64,000 nucleotides of DNA from Coniferiporia sulphurascens. Taxonomy: Eukaryota > Basidiomycota > Agaricomycetes > Hymenochaetales > Hymenochaetaceae. Under the pieces are notes generated by a model, which was given only the letters and a program-made list of their open reading frames with translations, made no database searches and was not told the origin of the DNA. The stretch's first letter is position 1, and each line of letters opens with the position of its first letter. The stretch lies in assembly GCA_002794785.1 (NCBI GenBank), contig NBBA01000015.1:310001-374000 (forward strand), read 5' to 3'. Of this stretch, positions 10,851 to 22,916 are shown in pieces. The position numbers were made by a program, and so were the translations under genes.

Positions 10851-13517
10851 ATGTCCGTTTTGACCGATGCTTGTAGCCGCGGCCGTGACGCAATACAAAG
10901 ACGCAAAGCCATGGTGGTTATGTAGCGTTGCTATCCGACACTGAGGAACGCACATCGGAAAGCGGATCGTCAAGGAAGGTCGCAGGGGGGACCTTCACCC
11001 TCCATGACGATGGGACTCGGTACTCCTATGCATATGGACCGGGCGGTGTGGCGGGTCTGCGACACAACTACTACTCGCTTGTAAGCGCGATATTCGCGTC
11101 CATAGGGGGGTTACTATTTGGCTACGACCAAGGTGTGATTGCGAATGTTCTGGTAATGAAGGATTTCCGGCAACGATGGGCGATGAGCGACTGGCAGGAG
11201 GGCGTGATGAGTATGCGTTTCAACGAAGAACGTTGCTGAAAGTGATGACGATGCTGAGCGATTCCTTTTGTAGCTGCGATGCTTGAGCTGGGCGCACTTT
11301 TTGGTGCTTTACTGGCCGGGGCCCTTGCAGATAGATATTCACGAAAACATTCTATCTTTGCTGCATGTGGTGCGTTGATTCAATCCAGAATTCAGGCCTG
11401 TCTTTGCATGATGCTTGAGGCATTTGGCTTTATGTGGGACTCCCCACACTGCAGAGAACAAACTCAGCTACCTTCGAGGGGTTGACTTTAGTTGACTTTC
11501 TCGCTAAATCTGACTTCTTTTATCGTGTTTGTGTCTGATACACGACCTTTCGACTGAACCAATCTTCGCAGTTGTCTTTTGTATCGGATCGGTGCTGCAA
11601 TGTGCTGCAGGGAGCCTTCGTGATCTGATTGCTGGTAGGGCTATAGGAGGAATCGGCATCGGCTCCTTAAGGTGAGCAGGTCCTTGGTCGAATCCCCTAG
11701 CTTACGCTCATGGCGTGTTCGGACAGTATGCTTTCCCCATTGTACATGGCAGAGATTAGTCCTCCGGAAGTTCGCGGTTCACTTATGGCCCTTGAGCAGT
11801 TCGCGATCGTCCTCGGTGTTGTCTTTGGCTTCTGGACGGGCTTCTTCACACGCGATCGTATGTCCACTAGTCCTCGCATGTATTATACCAATATTCATCT
11901 TTATGCATTTAGTACCCGGGTCTGTATCGTGGAGACTGCCTTTGGCTATTCAAATTCTCCCAGCGATTGTGTTAGCCATCGGTTCTCTCGTGCTTCCTCC
12001 TTCCCCGCGGCTCCTCGTTATACAGGGCAAATACGCCGAAGCTCTTCGGGCTCTGTCTCGTTTGAGGCAACGGCTGCCAACGGACGAACAGACAGACCCG
12101 CTTCTAAGAGTGAGCGATATTCTAATAATGAATTACTTTCGTTTCTGATCCCCGTTCACCGCAGGTCGAGTTCTTGGAAATGAAGGTCGAAGCAGAATTG
12201 ATCGCTCGCTCAACGTCTGTATCCGTCGACAAGGACTCGTTCGCTGCCGAGCTGCGCAGCTGGAGACGGCTTTTCTCCCGCAAATACATTGACCGAGTGG
12301 CTATCGGGATGGCCATGATGTTCTTTCAACGTGAGCGGACATTTGAAATAATGTTGTTTGGTTGGGCAAAATGCTTAAACGTGGTTCACTCGTTTCCTTA
12401 ATCAGAGTGGAGTGGAATCAACGCACTTGTATATTATGGACCTCTTTTAATGCGGAGAGTCGGCCTAGGGGGTGGTACCTCTGAACTGCTGGGGAGCGGT
12501 GGCGTAGGTATTGTCCAGTTTCTTGCTGTCGTGCCCGCGATTATGTACATCGATCGTCTTGGTAAGTGTCCGTATGGATGTAGAATGATATCGATATGTT
12601 GAGACGCTGACGTCGCTTTCACAGGAAGGAAGCCATTACTACAATGTAGGTTCTGTTGTTCGATGCAAACATTGTATATGACCAGACTTAATAACTTATT
12701 TGAAGGGGGAGGGATAGTAATGGGTCTGGCGCACATGTCTATAGCCCTGCTAGTAAGAAAACCGTCTAGATGGACGATGCAAACGTACTCATTGGCTTAA
12801 AGGTATACCATTATCAAGGTAGTTGGGCAGAACATCATTCTGCCGCTTGGACAGCCGTGGGGTACAGTACCATCACCAGAAGCTTCTGTATTGTCAAACT
12901 GAAATTCGCGCGTCATCACAGATGCGTCTACCTCTTTACGGCAGCGTATGGAGTGAGCTACGGTCCCATCGCGTGGATATTACCAAGCGAGGTCCTTCCG
13001 CTATCCATCAGGAGCAAGGGCTCGGCCGTAGCGACTGCATCAGTGTGGGCAAACAACTGTACGTGTTTACCTCACCCGGTTATCTTGTCGCTCACGCCAT
13101 TTGTCAATTTCAAGTCTTCGTCGGCCTTGTGACTCCCGCCTTCCTATCCATGTCTGCTGTGTATGTCAATTCCGTTGTCCCTCGCTTACAAGATGCTCAC
13201 GCCGGACACTTTTACAAGCGGAACGTTCACTTTATTCTCGTTCGCTTGCTTCGGGGCCAGCTTGTGGTCACGAATTTGTGTTCCAGAAACGGCTGGCGTG
13301 TCTCTTGAGGAGATTGACCGCCTCTTCAGCTCCGATGCAGGCAGAGAGGACGCCGAGCTCAGGCGGGAGGTTCGTTTGCACGCACTTACCTCGTGGTTAG
13401 ATACAAAACTCATGATCAACCGCTGCCTCAAATCCGTTTTTGCAGATTATGCAAGAAGTGGGATTGGAAGCGCTGATCGAGGAACTGTCTGCGAATGATG
13501 ACGATAACAGTCTTTAA
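10851..13517 (+). CDS. MFS sugar transporter (sugar porter family)
   Basis: Fifteen exons: 10851-10872, 10926-11210, 11274-11369, 11572-11671, 11727-11857, 11913-12109, 12165-12330, 12406-12561, 12625-12645, 12706-12752, 12803-12861, 12922-13058, 13115-13158, 13193-13369, 13446-13517 (569 aa). It should carry sugars across the plasma membrane through 12 helices. Family signatures seen: GGLLFGYDQGVIA in helix 1, the loop LADRYSRKH, GRAIGGIGIGSL, YMAEISPPEVRGSL, QQWSGINALVYY, DRLGRKPLL, SYGPIAWILPSEVLPLSIR and VPETAGVSLEEID (PETKG position). Every junction keeps phase. Exon 1 encodes only MSVLTDA and is inferred, because the second exon has no ATG in its frame. The substrate cannot be read from sequence. 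Confidence 0.88.
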
Positions 13518-14049
13518 TAGTGCATTCTACATCTTTGGTTGTTTGGCCAAATTAATATTAATGTATTTCCTTGATACCATACCACCTCAGCGTTTTTTCA
13601 GAAGGTGATTCAAATAATAAACAGGAAGGCTGTACCCGCCGCACTGTTTGTGAGAATGGCCCATCATGGACTCTCGAACGCGGTCCTGTGAAGAGTTTCC
13701 GGACTCTTCCCTTCCCTAAAATATTTCGGGAACCGTCTTTAATGATAGTGGGAAATTTATTATTATCCTCGGTCCGTCGCGGGATAAGGATGGGTCTCCA
13801 AAATTTCCAACATTAATGTGCTCGAGCTAGTCTGCCCCCTCTCAATGCTGTACTGTACAGCAGAGCGGCGCCGGGCACTTGCGGTGCCGATAAATACTAG
13901 TATGGACGCGGACAAACTCGGCTGATCACTTATGGTAATGTATGCTGCGGTGCTGGTGGCGCGCAGATGACCTATAACAGCCTCTGAATGACCGAGCGCT
14001 CCTTCACCCTTTTAACACTGATCTGATCCCCACCGACGAGCACAAAGAA
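13518..14049. other. Intergenic between the transporter and the penta-EF-hand gene
   Basis: No gene is seen in these 532 bases. Both neighbours read rightward, so it holds the transporter 3' end and the next promoter. Confidence 0.6.
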
Positions 14050-15282
14050 ATGTCATATGTGTGTTGTGATAGTATTAAAGCACCTGAACTCATGTACTCA
14101 CTCGTTGATAGCAGCAGTACGGCGGCGGAGGTTACAGAAGCTCGCCGGCGCCTCCAGGAGGAGCTCCGCCCGGTTATGGTGGAGGAGGAGGAGGGGGAGG
14201 ACAAGAGTATGGAGGCTATGGAGGCCAACAGGGGTATGGGGGTGCAGGACAAGGGGCAGGACAAGGGGCAGGATATGGCGGCCCTGGGGGATTCGGGAGG
14301 CGTCCACGGCCGCCGCCTCCTGGCGCCGACCCTCAGTGCGTCCTATCAACTCGGCGATGGCTATATGCGCCATACTAATAATCGATTGATAAAGGCTTTG
14401 GGAATGGTTCTCGACCGTGGATGAAGATAACTCTGGCGCCGTCACCGCCCAGGAATTGGAGCGTTGCCTGATCAATGGCGATTGGACGCGTGAGTCTTAT
14501 TTCGAGGGTACTTGTCATTCCAAAGGGCTGATGAGGTCGTGCTCCAGCATTCGATCTCGATACTGTAAAACTTTTGATGACAATTTTCGTGCGTCCCGTT
14601 TTCTTTATGTGCTCCTGAGGCGGCCCTGATATGCTATGGTATCAATCCTCTTGAAGGATACTGATCGGAGTGGTACAATTGGATTCAACGAGGTTTGTTT
14701 GTTTTGATATTTTCAGGGTTTAGCGGCTTAAATATAAAAACGATAAACTGATCATACACCAATCATCAGTTCGCCGGCCTTTGGAAATATATCAAGGTGC
14801 CTAAACTAAAGTCTCTACCCTTGATCGGGTTACTCAGTTATCTATAGGACTGGCAAGGCGTCTTCCGCCACTTTGACAGGGATAGATCAGGATCCATCGA
14901 CGGAGGCGAACTTGAAGAGGCTCTGAGGCAATTCGGGTCGGTACTCACCCTGCAACGACAGGCGTGCATCTGACACGTTTCATCTCAGATACAACCTATC
15001 TTCGCAGCTCTTGCGCCTGCTGCTCGCGAAATACGGTAAGCCTGTATTCTTTCTGCATATCATTAAATCTCATCGCTCAAGGTGATAGACATTTCAGCCT
15101 CTGAGCCGACCACGACCCGTGGAGCCGGTCCGCCGCCCGCCGTCACATTCGACCGCTTCGTGCGCGCATGTGTCGTAATTAGACAACTCACCGAGTCCTT
15201 CCAACGCCTCGACACTCAGCGCTCCGGCTGGATCCAAATTAACTATGACACGTTCATGCAGACCGTACTGTCCGCGCCCTGA
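14050..15282 (+). CDS. PEF1: Penta-EF-hand calcium-binding protein (ALG-2/Pef1 type)
   Basis: Nine exons: 14050-14058, 14118-14335, 14395-14489, 14548-14588, 14657-14692, 14770-14796, 14848-14936, 14989-15035, 15089-15282 (251 aa). Exon 1 is ATG-TCA-TAT. Residues about 4-75 are Gly/Tyr/Pro/Gln-rich, the usual disordered head of PEF proteins. The C-terminal part carries EF loops DEDNSGAVTAQE, DTDRSGTIGFNE, DRDRSGSIDGGE and a degenerate DTQRSGWIQINYD, plus the PEF core GYNLSSQLLRLLLAKY and TFDRFVRACVVIRQLTESF. Family members bind Ca2+, dimerise and act in membrane repair, ESCRT or COPII contexts; yeast Pef1 acts at the bud neck. The model is phase-consistent throughout. Confidence 0.92.
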
Positions 15283-16652
15283 TTATCCGATCCGGTCCGG
15301 TCCCCGTGATGATTACTTCCCACAGCGAAGGGTTGGATTTTCCGCCCATACGTAGCTTAACCAGTCTATTGACGATTGACGTGGGGACGTCAGCGCGGAA
15401 ACAGCAGGAATACTGTAGGGGATGGGCGTGTTGTATGAAGATATATGTACTGTTAATACTCACATTCGCTGCAATGTACTCAACGTTTTACGAATCCTAA
15501 GCACAGACCGACCGGTCTCCAGATAGAACAAGTCAATCTCGGAGCTGTGTATATGCAGCCTCGGGATCTACATACATTCAATATTTATTAGGGATAACGG
15601 AACTCCGACAGTCCGAAGTATTCCAAGGATTCTCCTGAATGCAAATTATCACAAATTTTTCCCAACGGACATCAAGATCCTCTCCATCGACCCGAGATCG
15701 GGCGTAGAAGGGAGAAGGGGGAGAACCGATCTGCAAAATAAGCGGCATTGTGGTTGTCGTGAACATGGATCTCAGCGAAGACGTGCATGAATGCGTGGGT
15801 ATCGCCATGGAAAACCACGGGGAAAGGTGGCAGGTTCATAGAATCATAGTACCCCTGAAACGAAGAGAAGAAAAAATCTCGGCGGTAGTACATTCGGAGC
15901 GGGCAACTCGGTGACTGGACGACCAAGGATCAGGATCATGTCTATTGGAACTTGAAGAAGAAAGAAAACTTGAATTCATTTATGTATGGTCCCTCAGAAG
16001 TGACAACTGTCGTCTCCGGAAATTTGTAATTCTGCAGAGGATATCAGTACGCATGGGTACGAAAAGTTATAAGCAGCGAGCGCGTAGATGTAGCAGGGTT
16101 GGGAATGGTCGGAGCCGATGATCGAAGAACCTGGGGGTTAAAGTGGATCGGGCCCGGAGACAATTAATGATTAAGCAAATAGCGGCGTTCTCGAACTTTT
16201 TAATGCATACCATACAAAGCTCAATATCTCCATGATGCCCTAAATTCATTGTCACACGACCTAGACGATGGCAAAATTCATTGGCATTATCGCGCGGATC
16301 AAAACAACTAAGGTATATAGGCTATCTGAGGGAGTGTAACCACAAGGCCGTGATAGTAAGCACATACTACTGTACTAGGATCTAGCGCCAGCCCCGTCTG
16401 TCCTAAATACATACTCGAGTTAAAGGTAAGAAGGCATTTTACGGCCGAATTTAAACAAATCTCTACGCTAGTTTCCGGGGTATATATATATTCCTATTTG
16501 TACATTGGCGTGTCTTGCCTTTTATTTATCTTCTCTGGCGAGCGGACCAAAACCAGTTTGAACGTAAGCCAATTTTGAGGGTCGACGTCGGCACGCCGAA
16601 TCGCGCCGGCTGTCGACGGGCACAGGGCTGATTGCCCACCACTGACATGTGC
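15283..16652. other. 1.37-kb intergenic stretch with no supported gene
   Basis: The flanking genes converge here. I find no coding, RNA or repeat feature that I can defend. Confidence 0.55.
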
Positions 16653-18926
16653 TCAGGCGAGGCCTAATTGCTGACGGGTCCAAAACAGCAGCACTTTCGC
16701 TACGAAGACAGGGTGGATGAGGTCTGTGGGAGGGGCCAAGAAATTGATAACGTTGAATAGGGTGGAATCAACTTTCTTGTCCTGTATGATGTGAAGTTTG
16801 TAAGCAAGCTGATCGAGCCTGAGGGAAGGAGGTCGATGGATCGCAGTACTCACAGTTCTTGCGAGCAACATCATCGTAAATACAACCCTGCCTTTTACCC
16901 ACTCGTCGCTCAGCTTCTCGCCTTTAACAGGAATAGTGGTCTGGAAAAGATAATCTGGAGAAAAGTGGGTTAAGCGCCGTGAGTTGGGCAAAGACACGTA
17001 AGTTTGACTAACCAACAGGCTTAGTCCCATCCCTACATAAACGAATTAGACGTGCGAACAGAAGTAGACTCGATATCAATCTCTTACCATGCACAAGCCG
17101 TTTTGAGTGTGAGTTCCTTGAAGAACTGCCTGCTGAATCCGAGCGGAATGGACGTCGAATTCACCATCGGTTGAGACCTGAGTATGCTATCCAGAGTAAT
17201 GGCGCCGACGCAAGCCTTGGAACAGCCTTGTCTAAATATCGGAGACTCGCAATCAGACCTAGACATTCGATAGGTATAGAAGCGAAGCAGACACTGACGC
17301 AAATGTAGGATTAACTTGCATGACCGAATCTCCAATTGCTATGAAGTTCGACGGCAAGTACGCGGCTCGTTCGTACCGGATTCTCGATAAAGCGGCTAAG
17401 GAACAGTTAGAGATAAAACTCGCTGGTTTATGTTTTGAGAAAAGTTGCGTACGATATTTGGAGTTCGATACCTCAGCCAAATGCCGATACTCCAAGAGTA
17501 TATCGAGCATGGTCATGAACCAGTCCGGCACCCTCTCGTCGGGAGCGAAGTCTTCAAAGAAGTCCTTAATATCGGAGAAATCGGGGAGAGCCTGGTCGCC
17601 CCACGACCCGAACATTATCCTGACTGTAAATGCGCCTCAATATCAGAGAGAGCCGGGAACAGCGGCAAAGGATTTACTGACTGCGGTGACCCTCAATCCT
17701 ATCGACAAGGAAGCTTTTTTGACCGGTGCCGAACTTCGGCATGCACGAATATATCCAAGTAGCATTGTCATAGCCTCCGGGGAGAGGAAGCTTTGCTCGT
17801 GCTTCCGGAGGTATATAGAAGCGGTATGTTCGCGTTCGTTGAACGGTCTGATATGATAGCCTCAGATCTTCAAGCGGCAGACCGGAGGCCTTGTCGTGTT
17901 TGATGCCAAGGCGCTTAAGCCACTTTAAGCCGGCCTGCGTAGTCCCGGTGCAATCTGACTAATCGTGAGCCCGAGCATTCTGACTAAAATTAGAAGGTAA
18001 TCGATGACATACCGATAACCATGGCGGCCGGGACCGTTTGCTCAGAGCCATCAGGCAAGCGAATGACGACAGACGACAGGCTTCTTGTGTCCTCCTCGGA
18101 GGTATTTACACCCGCGACTGTGCCTGCCAGCCATCGGATGCGCGACGAAGACTCCATTACCAAACGGCGTAATAGACGCTCATAGGCGTCGCGACTAAGA
18201 AAGAAATTTTGTAAACGATCGTCGGTGCGCTGCCCATCTTTGGGAGGCTGCATAATTTGTCCACCAGAAAAATGAATGTTGAAATCGGCGTCACCAATCC
18301 TAAAAAAATGTCGTCAGCCTTCTGGAAAATGCGACCAGAGCATGCAATCGTACCGCCCATCAACCTTTTTGACTTCCTCATCTATATTCGGGAATAGATG
18401 TTTCAGGACCTTGTAAGACAGAGGCTGGAGAGCTGTTCATAGCGGTGAGCAGACTGTTGGACTGAAAAAAAGGCATATCGTACCATGAGCAGTGTCGTAT
18501 TGCTGGACACGCGGTCTCGCATGTGCCCGGCCGGATCCAAGTTCGGCACCCTCTTCATCATACATGGCGGCACGGCCTTCGGGAGTCTCTAGCCATGCCT
18601 CGGGCTCTACAACGAGAACGTCTTCAAAGTGGTCTGAGAGGATGCGAGCCGTCCAGAGTCCCGCGAAGCTACGTTTAAGAACGGCTTGCATTAGCGATGA
18701 AGCAAACTTGAGCATTGAAAACGGATCCATACCTTCCGCCGCACACAACTGCAGTCCCTTTCACCCTGTTTCCGTCCGCTCGAGGTTGCCCGACATTTGG
18801 GAGGTCGTACAGCACGGTGGTTTTCCTAGTGAAAAACTCCCTGAAGATTGGGCCAAAGGAGCGCCAGACAGTCGTGGCGACAGTAGGGAGCAAGAGGCAA
18901 AAGGTCACCTTCCCCAGATTATCCAT
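16653..18926 (-). CDS. FAD-dependent monooxygenase/oxidoreductase of the basidiomycete GGSFAGLW type
   Basis: Minus-strand exons: 18926-18733, 18668-18484, 18432-18354, 18299-18013, 17954-17682, 17623-17453, 17395-17299, 17231-17088, 17032-17013, 16954-16653. The Rossmann motif TAVVCGGSFAGLWTARIL is split by intron 1, and VEPEAW marks the end of beta 2. Other family marks are DCTGTTQAGLKWLKRLG and the second FAD motif FIAIGDSVMQVNP, followed by QGCSKAC, WDGTK-DYLFQTTIP and FLAPPTDL. Residues 10-30 may be a signal anchor. In the last exon a possible extra 51-bp intron (16869-16819) would remove 17 residues that look unlike the family; without it the protein is 583 aa, with it 566 aa. No break was found. 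The substrate is unknown; relatives hydroxylate or halogenate aromatic or terpenoid compounds. The P450 lies 4 kb away on the other strand. Confidence 0.82.
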
Positions 18927-21162
18927 CTTAGCGGAATTCCGGAGAGGCAAGACCACCCGAGGCCGACCTTATAAGTCGGAAGGTAACATATCTTTTCTCG
19001 CTTCGAGACGGCTGAGGAGGTTTTAGACAGTGTCCCGTTACGTACATTGTATTGATTTAAGCAGGGTGCAGTTCTTTTCTTAAATTTGCTTCCGATGGTC
19101 GTCGCAAGTTGCGATCGGGGAAAATTTACGGCGAAGTCGTAGCCGAGATTCAAGGCAGAAAAAGGGGTATGCTGTGGGTCCAAGTTTACAGTATGGTGAT
19201 TCAGAATCAGTATATGGACCAAATTATTCATCGTAGGCTCCGACACTACCTACTGAAGCTGCACAACTCGACGCCGTTGGATACTTAGTTTTTTAAGAGA
19301 AAAGGGCGCCCGGGCGGTCCGCGGAGGCTTTACTATAGGAAGTAGATCTGAACATGGGCGACAATCTGGTTGTGTGAACGAGGACCTTTTTTGACCTAGA
19401 CTCGACGTTCGTGCGAGCCGAAATCAAGCACGGTTGTTTTTGCCACAGGCGGAGCTGCCCCTCATCGGAGTTGTCAAGGTTTGTCCGGACGGCGAGAAGA
19501 CGGAAGTAAAATTGTCGAAGGTGTTCTGGTAGGTTGGGCCACACTTCGTGGCGCCTATCGTGTAGATAGAAGTTCTTGAAAGTTGTAATACATAGATGCA
19601 CTCGCATGATTATTCAAATGCGGTTCCTGTAAGCACGCCTGGTTACAGAAGGCATCGTACACGATATCGCCCCAGTCGTTCCCGGGGACTCCAAAGCTTG
19701 GACAATCATGTAGTATATAGGCCTCCGGGAGGACGCTCGTGCCATGTGGGTCTCTTTCCATCAGCCCTTCTTGAGTTTGCCGTAAATCGGAGCGTGCGAG
19801 GGAGAACGCAGAATTTCTGGCGAGGAGCAAGGTTCCCGGCAAAGAAAAGCAGACCAAAGGAAGCCTCGCTTTTGGACATTTGAAACTGGCGGTAAGCGAA
19901 CTGACTTCTAAAAGCTATTTAGTCGTCACTAAGCGATTTGAACTCAGCTAGGAACAAGTTTTCTGGCAGATTTCTTTCTCTAACGCAAGATTAGAGCGGT
20001 CGCTAAGATCTGTGAGTACGTGGCCCGCCATCGTCAGCATTCGGCTCTGCATCATTGTTTATGCATCGGCGAACAGCTCCGGAAAGGCGTACAGATGTTA
20101 AATCCGCCCAATATTGTAAATGGATGGAATTATTGGTAATTGCGAGGGACGGAAGCGTCCCTTAAGTTTGCTTATGCCAGCCGAGAAGTATTCGAACATG
20201 AAAAAAAGGATTGATGCACTCCGCTTTCCCCACCGGTCTTTTCGTTTCTATAGGACCTTGTCCGAAAGCAAGTAAGTAAACGTTTTGAGACAATTCCCAC
20301 GATCATTAAGCCCTTACCAGCGAAAAACTGGAATCCTGCCAGGGTTGATGGACGTGTCTCCGCCGAGGAGTCGATTTTTAAAAATACAACTGAATGAAAA
20401 GTCAACGGCCGGAGATCCGAGCTGCGTTGTTGAAGGCGGAGAGCCGTGCAGTTCCAGCCAGAAGGCAAAGTCTGAGCGCGATTGATGGCATCAGTTAGAC
20501 TTTAGGGTTTGAGGTCCTCAAGAGCGGAGTCCGCGGATCCGAAGGCCATCCTATTCTTATTTATTTTCTAATTCCCTGTCCCCAAATCGGTATGCCCTTG
20601 AGAAAGGAAAAAGAGTGGTGTTATAAGCGTAAAATAGTATACTCGCTTGCAACGGTCGGCTACCAGATCCACGAATGAATCATAAACTCACAACGGTCCG
20701 TGACTGGTCCGTGAAAGTTCGAAGTGCGAGGTTAAAACTTGACTACCCAAAAAGGAGTGCGCGAGATTGATGTAAGCGGTTACATAATGAGCACGGAATA
20801 GGTCAATAGCTCGGTAGGCTTTCCAAATACTATCATAGCCCACTCTTACAAAGGGGACCTCCCTTACAAAATTTCAGGTCTGAGCTTCCACACAACTGAA
20901 CTAGCCCTGTAAATGCTCAATTACAATCAAGGGAAGCATTTAATGATATTAGTATTGTTTTCTCTTGAACGAATGATTTATTATGGAGCTATTGCCAAAA
21001 TACTGATCTTCTAAGTGAGTGTAAGCTTTTTGGGACTCCCGGCTTGCACAATGCGGGTATTAATCGGCATATATGCTATTAGAACTTAGATAATATAAGC
21101 TGAGGTAGGTTTCTAAGCTGTTCCGGAGTGCAAAAAAGTTTGTGATGCAGAGAAAAAGAGCA
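18927..21162. other. 2.2-kb gene-poor stretch, possible gene remnant near 19300-19880
   Basis: No gene can be closed here. On the minus strand, about 19860-19555 and 19607-19293 carry two overlapping frames (for example GVPGNDWGDIVYDAFCNQAC and EVWPNLPEHLRQFYFRLL) that look protein-like. I cannot join them to a start codon or recognise a family. They may be a decayed gene or chance. Confidence 0.35.
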
Positions 21163-21419
21163 TACAGGTGGATGTAAAAAGTTACGGACCGGCCAAAAAA
21201 GGAAGGAGGTTCGCATTGAGCACCAAAGACCTTTTTTGCTGCTCATGTGGGGTAAACAACTTGACTCAGTGTATGAGGACCCTATAATTAGTGCTAAAAT
21301 ATATTGGCTTGTCTATGTACAAGCTGCAGTTATGCTTTGGCTCATAAAAAATATTCGAATGAGGGTGTCTAATCTCCTTCCTTTTTTGGCCAGTCCGTAA
21401 CTTTTTACATCCACCTGTA
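21163..21419. repeat. Inverted-repeat hairpin, 46-bp arms (MITE-like)
   Basis: The arm at 21163-21208 (beginning TACAGGTGGATGTAAAAAG) is the reverse complement of 21374-21419 with a single mismatch, around a 165-bp spacer. The spacer has no coding frame. Such structures are typical of non-autonomous transposons or of a fold-back remnant. No clear target-site duplication is visible outside the arms. Confidence 0.75.
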
Positions 21420-21420
21420 C

Positions 21421-21436
21421 AATCTGAAAGGGTGAC
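21421..21436 (+). repeat. Left target-site duplication of the LINE-like insertion
   Basis: The 16-mer AATCTGAAAGGGTGAC at this position recurs exactly at 22070-22085, on the far side of the inserted segment and its A-tract. Confidence 0.8.
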
Positions 21437-22071
21437 CTTTGTGGTTCATCCGATGCCCACACCATGGGCGTTGCAATGAACCCTTCCACTAAGCTGACCA
21501 TGCTCATGCAGAACCTCAAAATGGGATGACACACTCAGTGTAAAGTTTTCCAGACACTCCTAGGTCACGCCAGTTTTGGTGCGTACTTCGGGCATATTCT
21601 GGGATGTGACCCCCTTTGTCCAACCTGCCATATTCCTGAGATGCGGGCTCACCTCCTGCTGTCTTGCCCAACCACCCTCCCCGCACACAAAGCAGTGTGG
21701 AAAACTCCATTACCCTCCTCTGAACTTGAATGGTTCTTGAAGGATGGCCTCCCTTTCCTCATGGACTTCATGGCCCTGTCTCCTGCTTTTTCTGCAGAAC
21801 CTATCCTCGTCTTTGACCCGGGTGGGCCCACCATCGTCTCCGTTACCACATCTGGCTACACCTTAGGCAACTGATGTGGGGAGAAGGTCATTCTTATTTC
21901 ACTGCCCTTTCACATGGCCAGTTCCCCTTTCTGCTTTCAGCATCCCCTTATAGTTTGCCCTCTATAACAACTACCATCTCCACAAATTCAGGGGCCTAAA
22001 GGCCCCTGGAGCATATTTTGTACTAGATAGTCATGACGCACTATAGAAATGCACTCAAAAAAAAAAAAAAA
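21437..22071 (+). mobile_element. 5'-truncated non-LTR (LINE-like) retrotransposon copy with A-tail
   Basis: The segment is bounded by a 16-bp direct repeat and ends in 15 A residues (22057-22071), the hallmark of target-primed reverse transcription. It keeps only a 3' end. A frame at 21641-21874, readable upstream to about 21555, contains LLGHASFGAYFGHILG, then CPTC-HIPEMRAHLLLSCP. This resembles the Cys/His-containing tail found after the RT or RNase H domain of many LINEs. The protein ends at a stop codon (21872-21874), leaving about 180 bp of 3' UTR before the tail. The family name cannot be set from so short a piece. Confidence 0.75.
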
Positions 22072-22085
22072 TCTGAAAGGGTGAC
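22070..22085 (+). repeat. Right target-site duplication of the LINE-like insertion
   Basis: This is an exact copy of 21421-21436 (AATCTGAAAGGGTGAC). Its first two A residues overlap the A-tail. Confidence 0.8.
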
Positions 22086-22916
22086 AAGGGGGTGACAAAA
22101 TGCATCCAGTGCACTGTCCGTTTTTGGGTTCCAGCTACAGTTTCCAGGTAAGCAACTCAACACCATCGTAATCGCCTATCAGGCGGAGTGTAAAAGTGGC
22201 CGTGACAATCCGTGACAAAAGTTTGTAGGTGGGGGCACAATCATTCTGAGAGATTCTGCTTATAAATATTTACCGAAAAATTTCACAGACATAGATAGAC
22301 ATAAAGATAGCCATCTCGTAAAAGCAATCTTGATTTGGTCAAATTTTGAGTGCTGTAGAGTCAAAATACAAAATGTTTGTAAGAGTGGTCATACGATAGT
22401 ATGTAAGATTCATCAAAACTCCGGTCGCTATGCATTCGGTGGTAGCACCCGGATGCTGTAGGAAATCTGGAGGCGTGCCGCCGTGGCCCGCCGACGTCGG
22501 TCTTCGTTGACCAAGTTTCGTTCCGACCAATTAATGCGGGTAGCTTCACATGGCGTGTGACCCAAATACCGAATGCAGTCGCATAGTCGAAATTGCCGAA
22601 TCTAAATTTTCCAACAGATGGGACTTAGTCTCAAGCTGGCCTGGGGCTGCTTCCAGTCTTTCACGCAGGCGCCCAAAAAATTGCATGATTCCCACACAAA
22701 AAAATGCTACATACAGTACTCCTTCACTGCGTGTCATCGCACGAACTGAAGCTCGATGACCTAATACACTACTAGCTCGGCGCCCGATGCTCAATAGCAC
22801 ATGTTAAACTGCAGGCTCCTGTTATATACTCCACCGGGTCAGGTATACGGCCATCACCTCGACTTCGAGTTTCGTCCTCTTGAGATTTCCGATCTTGAGC
22901 AAAGACATTTCACCTA
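22086..22916. other. Intergenic between the LINE remnant and the P450 gene
   Basis: No gene is seen. The first part continues the pre-insertion site of the LINE copy, and the end must carry the P450 promoter. Confidence 0.55.

Noticed and set aside
12753..12769. Apparent frameshift or 17-bp intron in the sugar transporter
   Set aside because: A normal 50-bp GTAAGA...AAAG intron (12753-12802) keeps frame and restores the expected helix, so no damage is needed.
18661..18748. Apparent loss of the Rossmann glycines in the FAD monooxygenase (VLKRSFAG)
   Set aside because: That frame reads through an intron; splicing 18733 to 18668 gives VVCGGSFAG.
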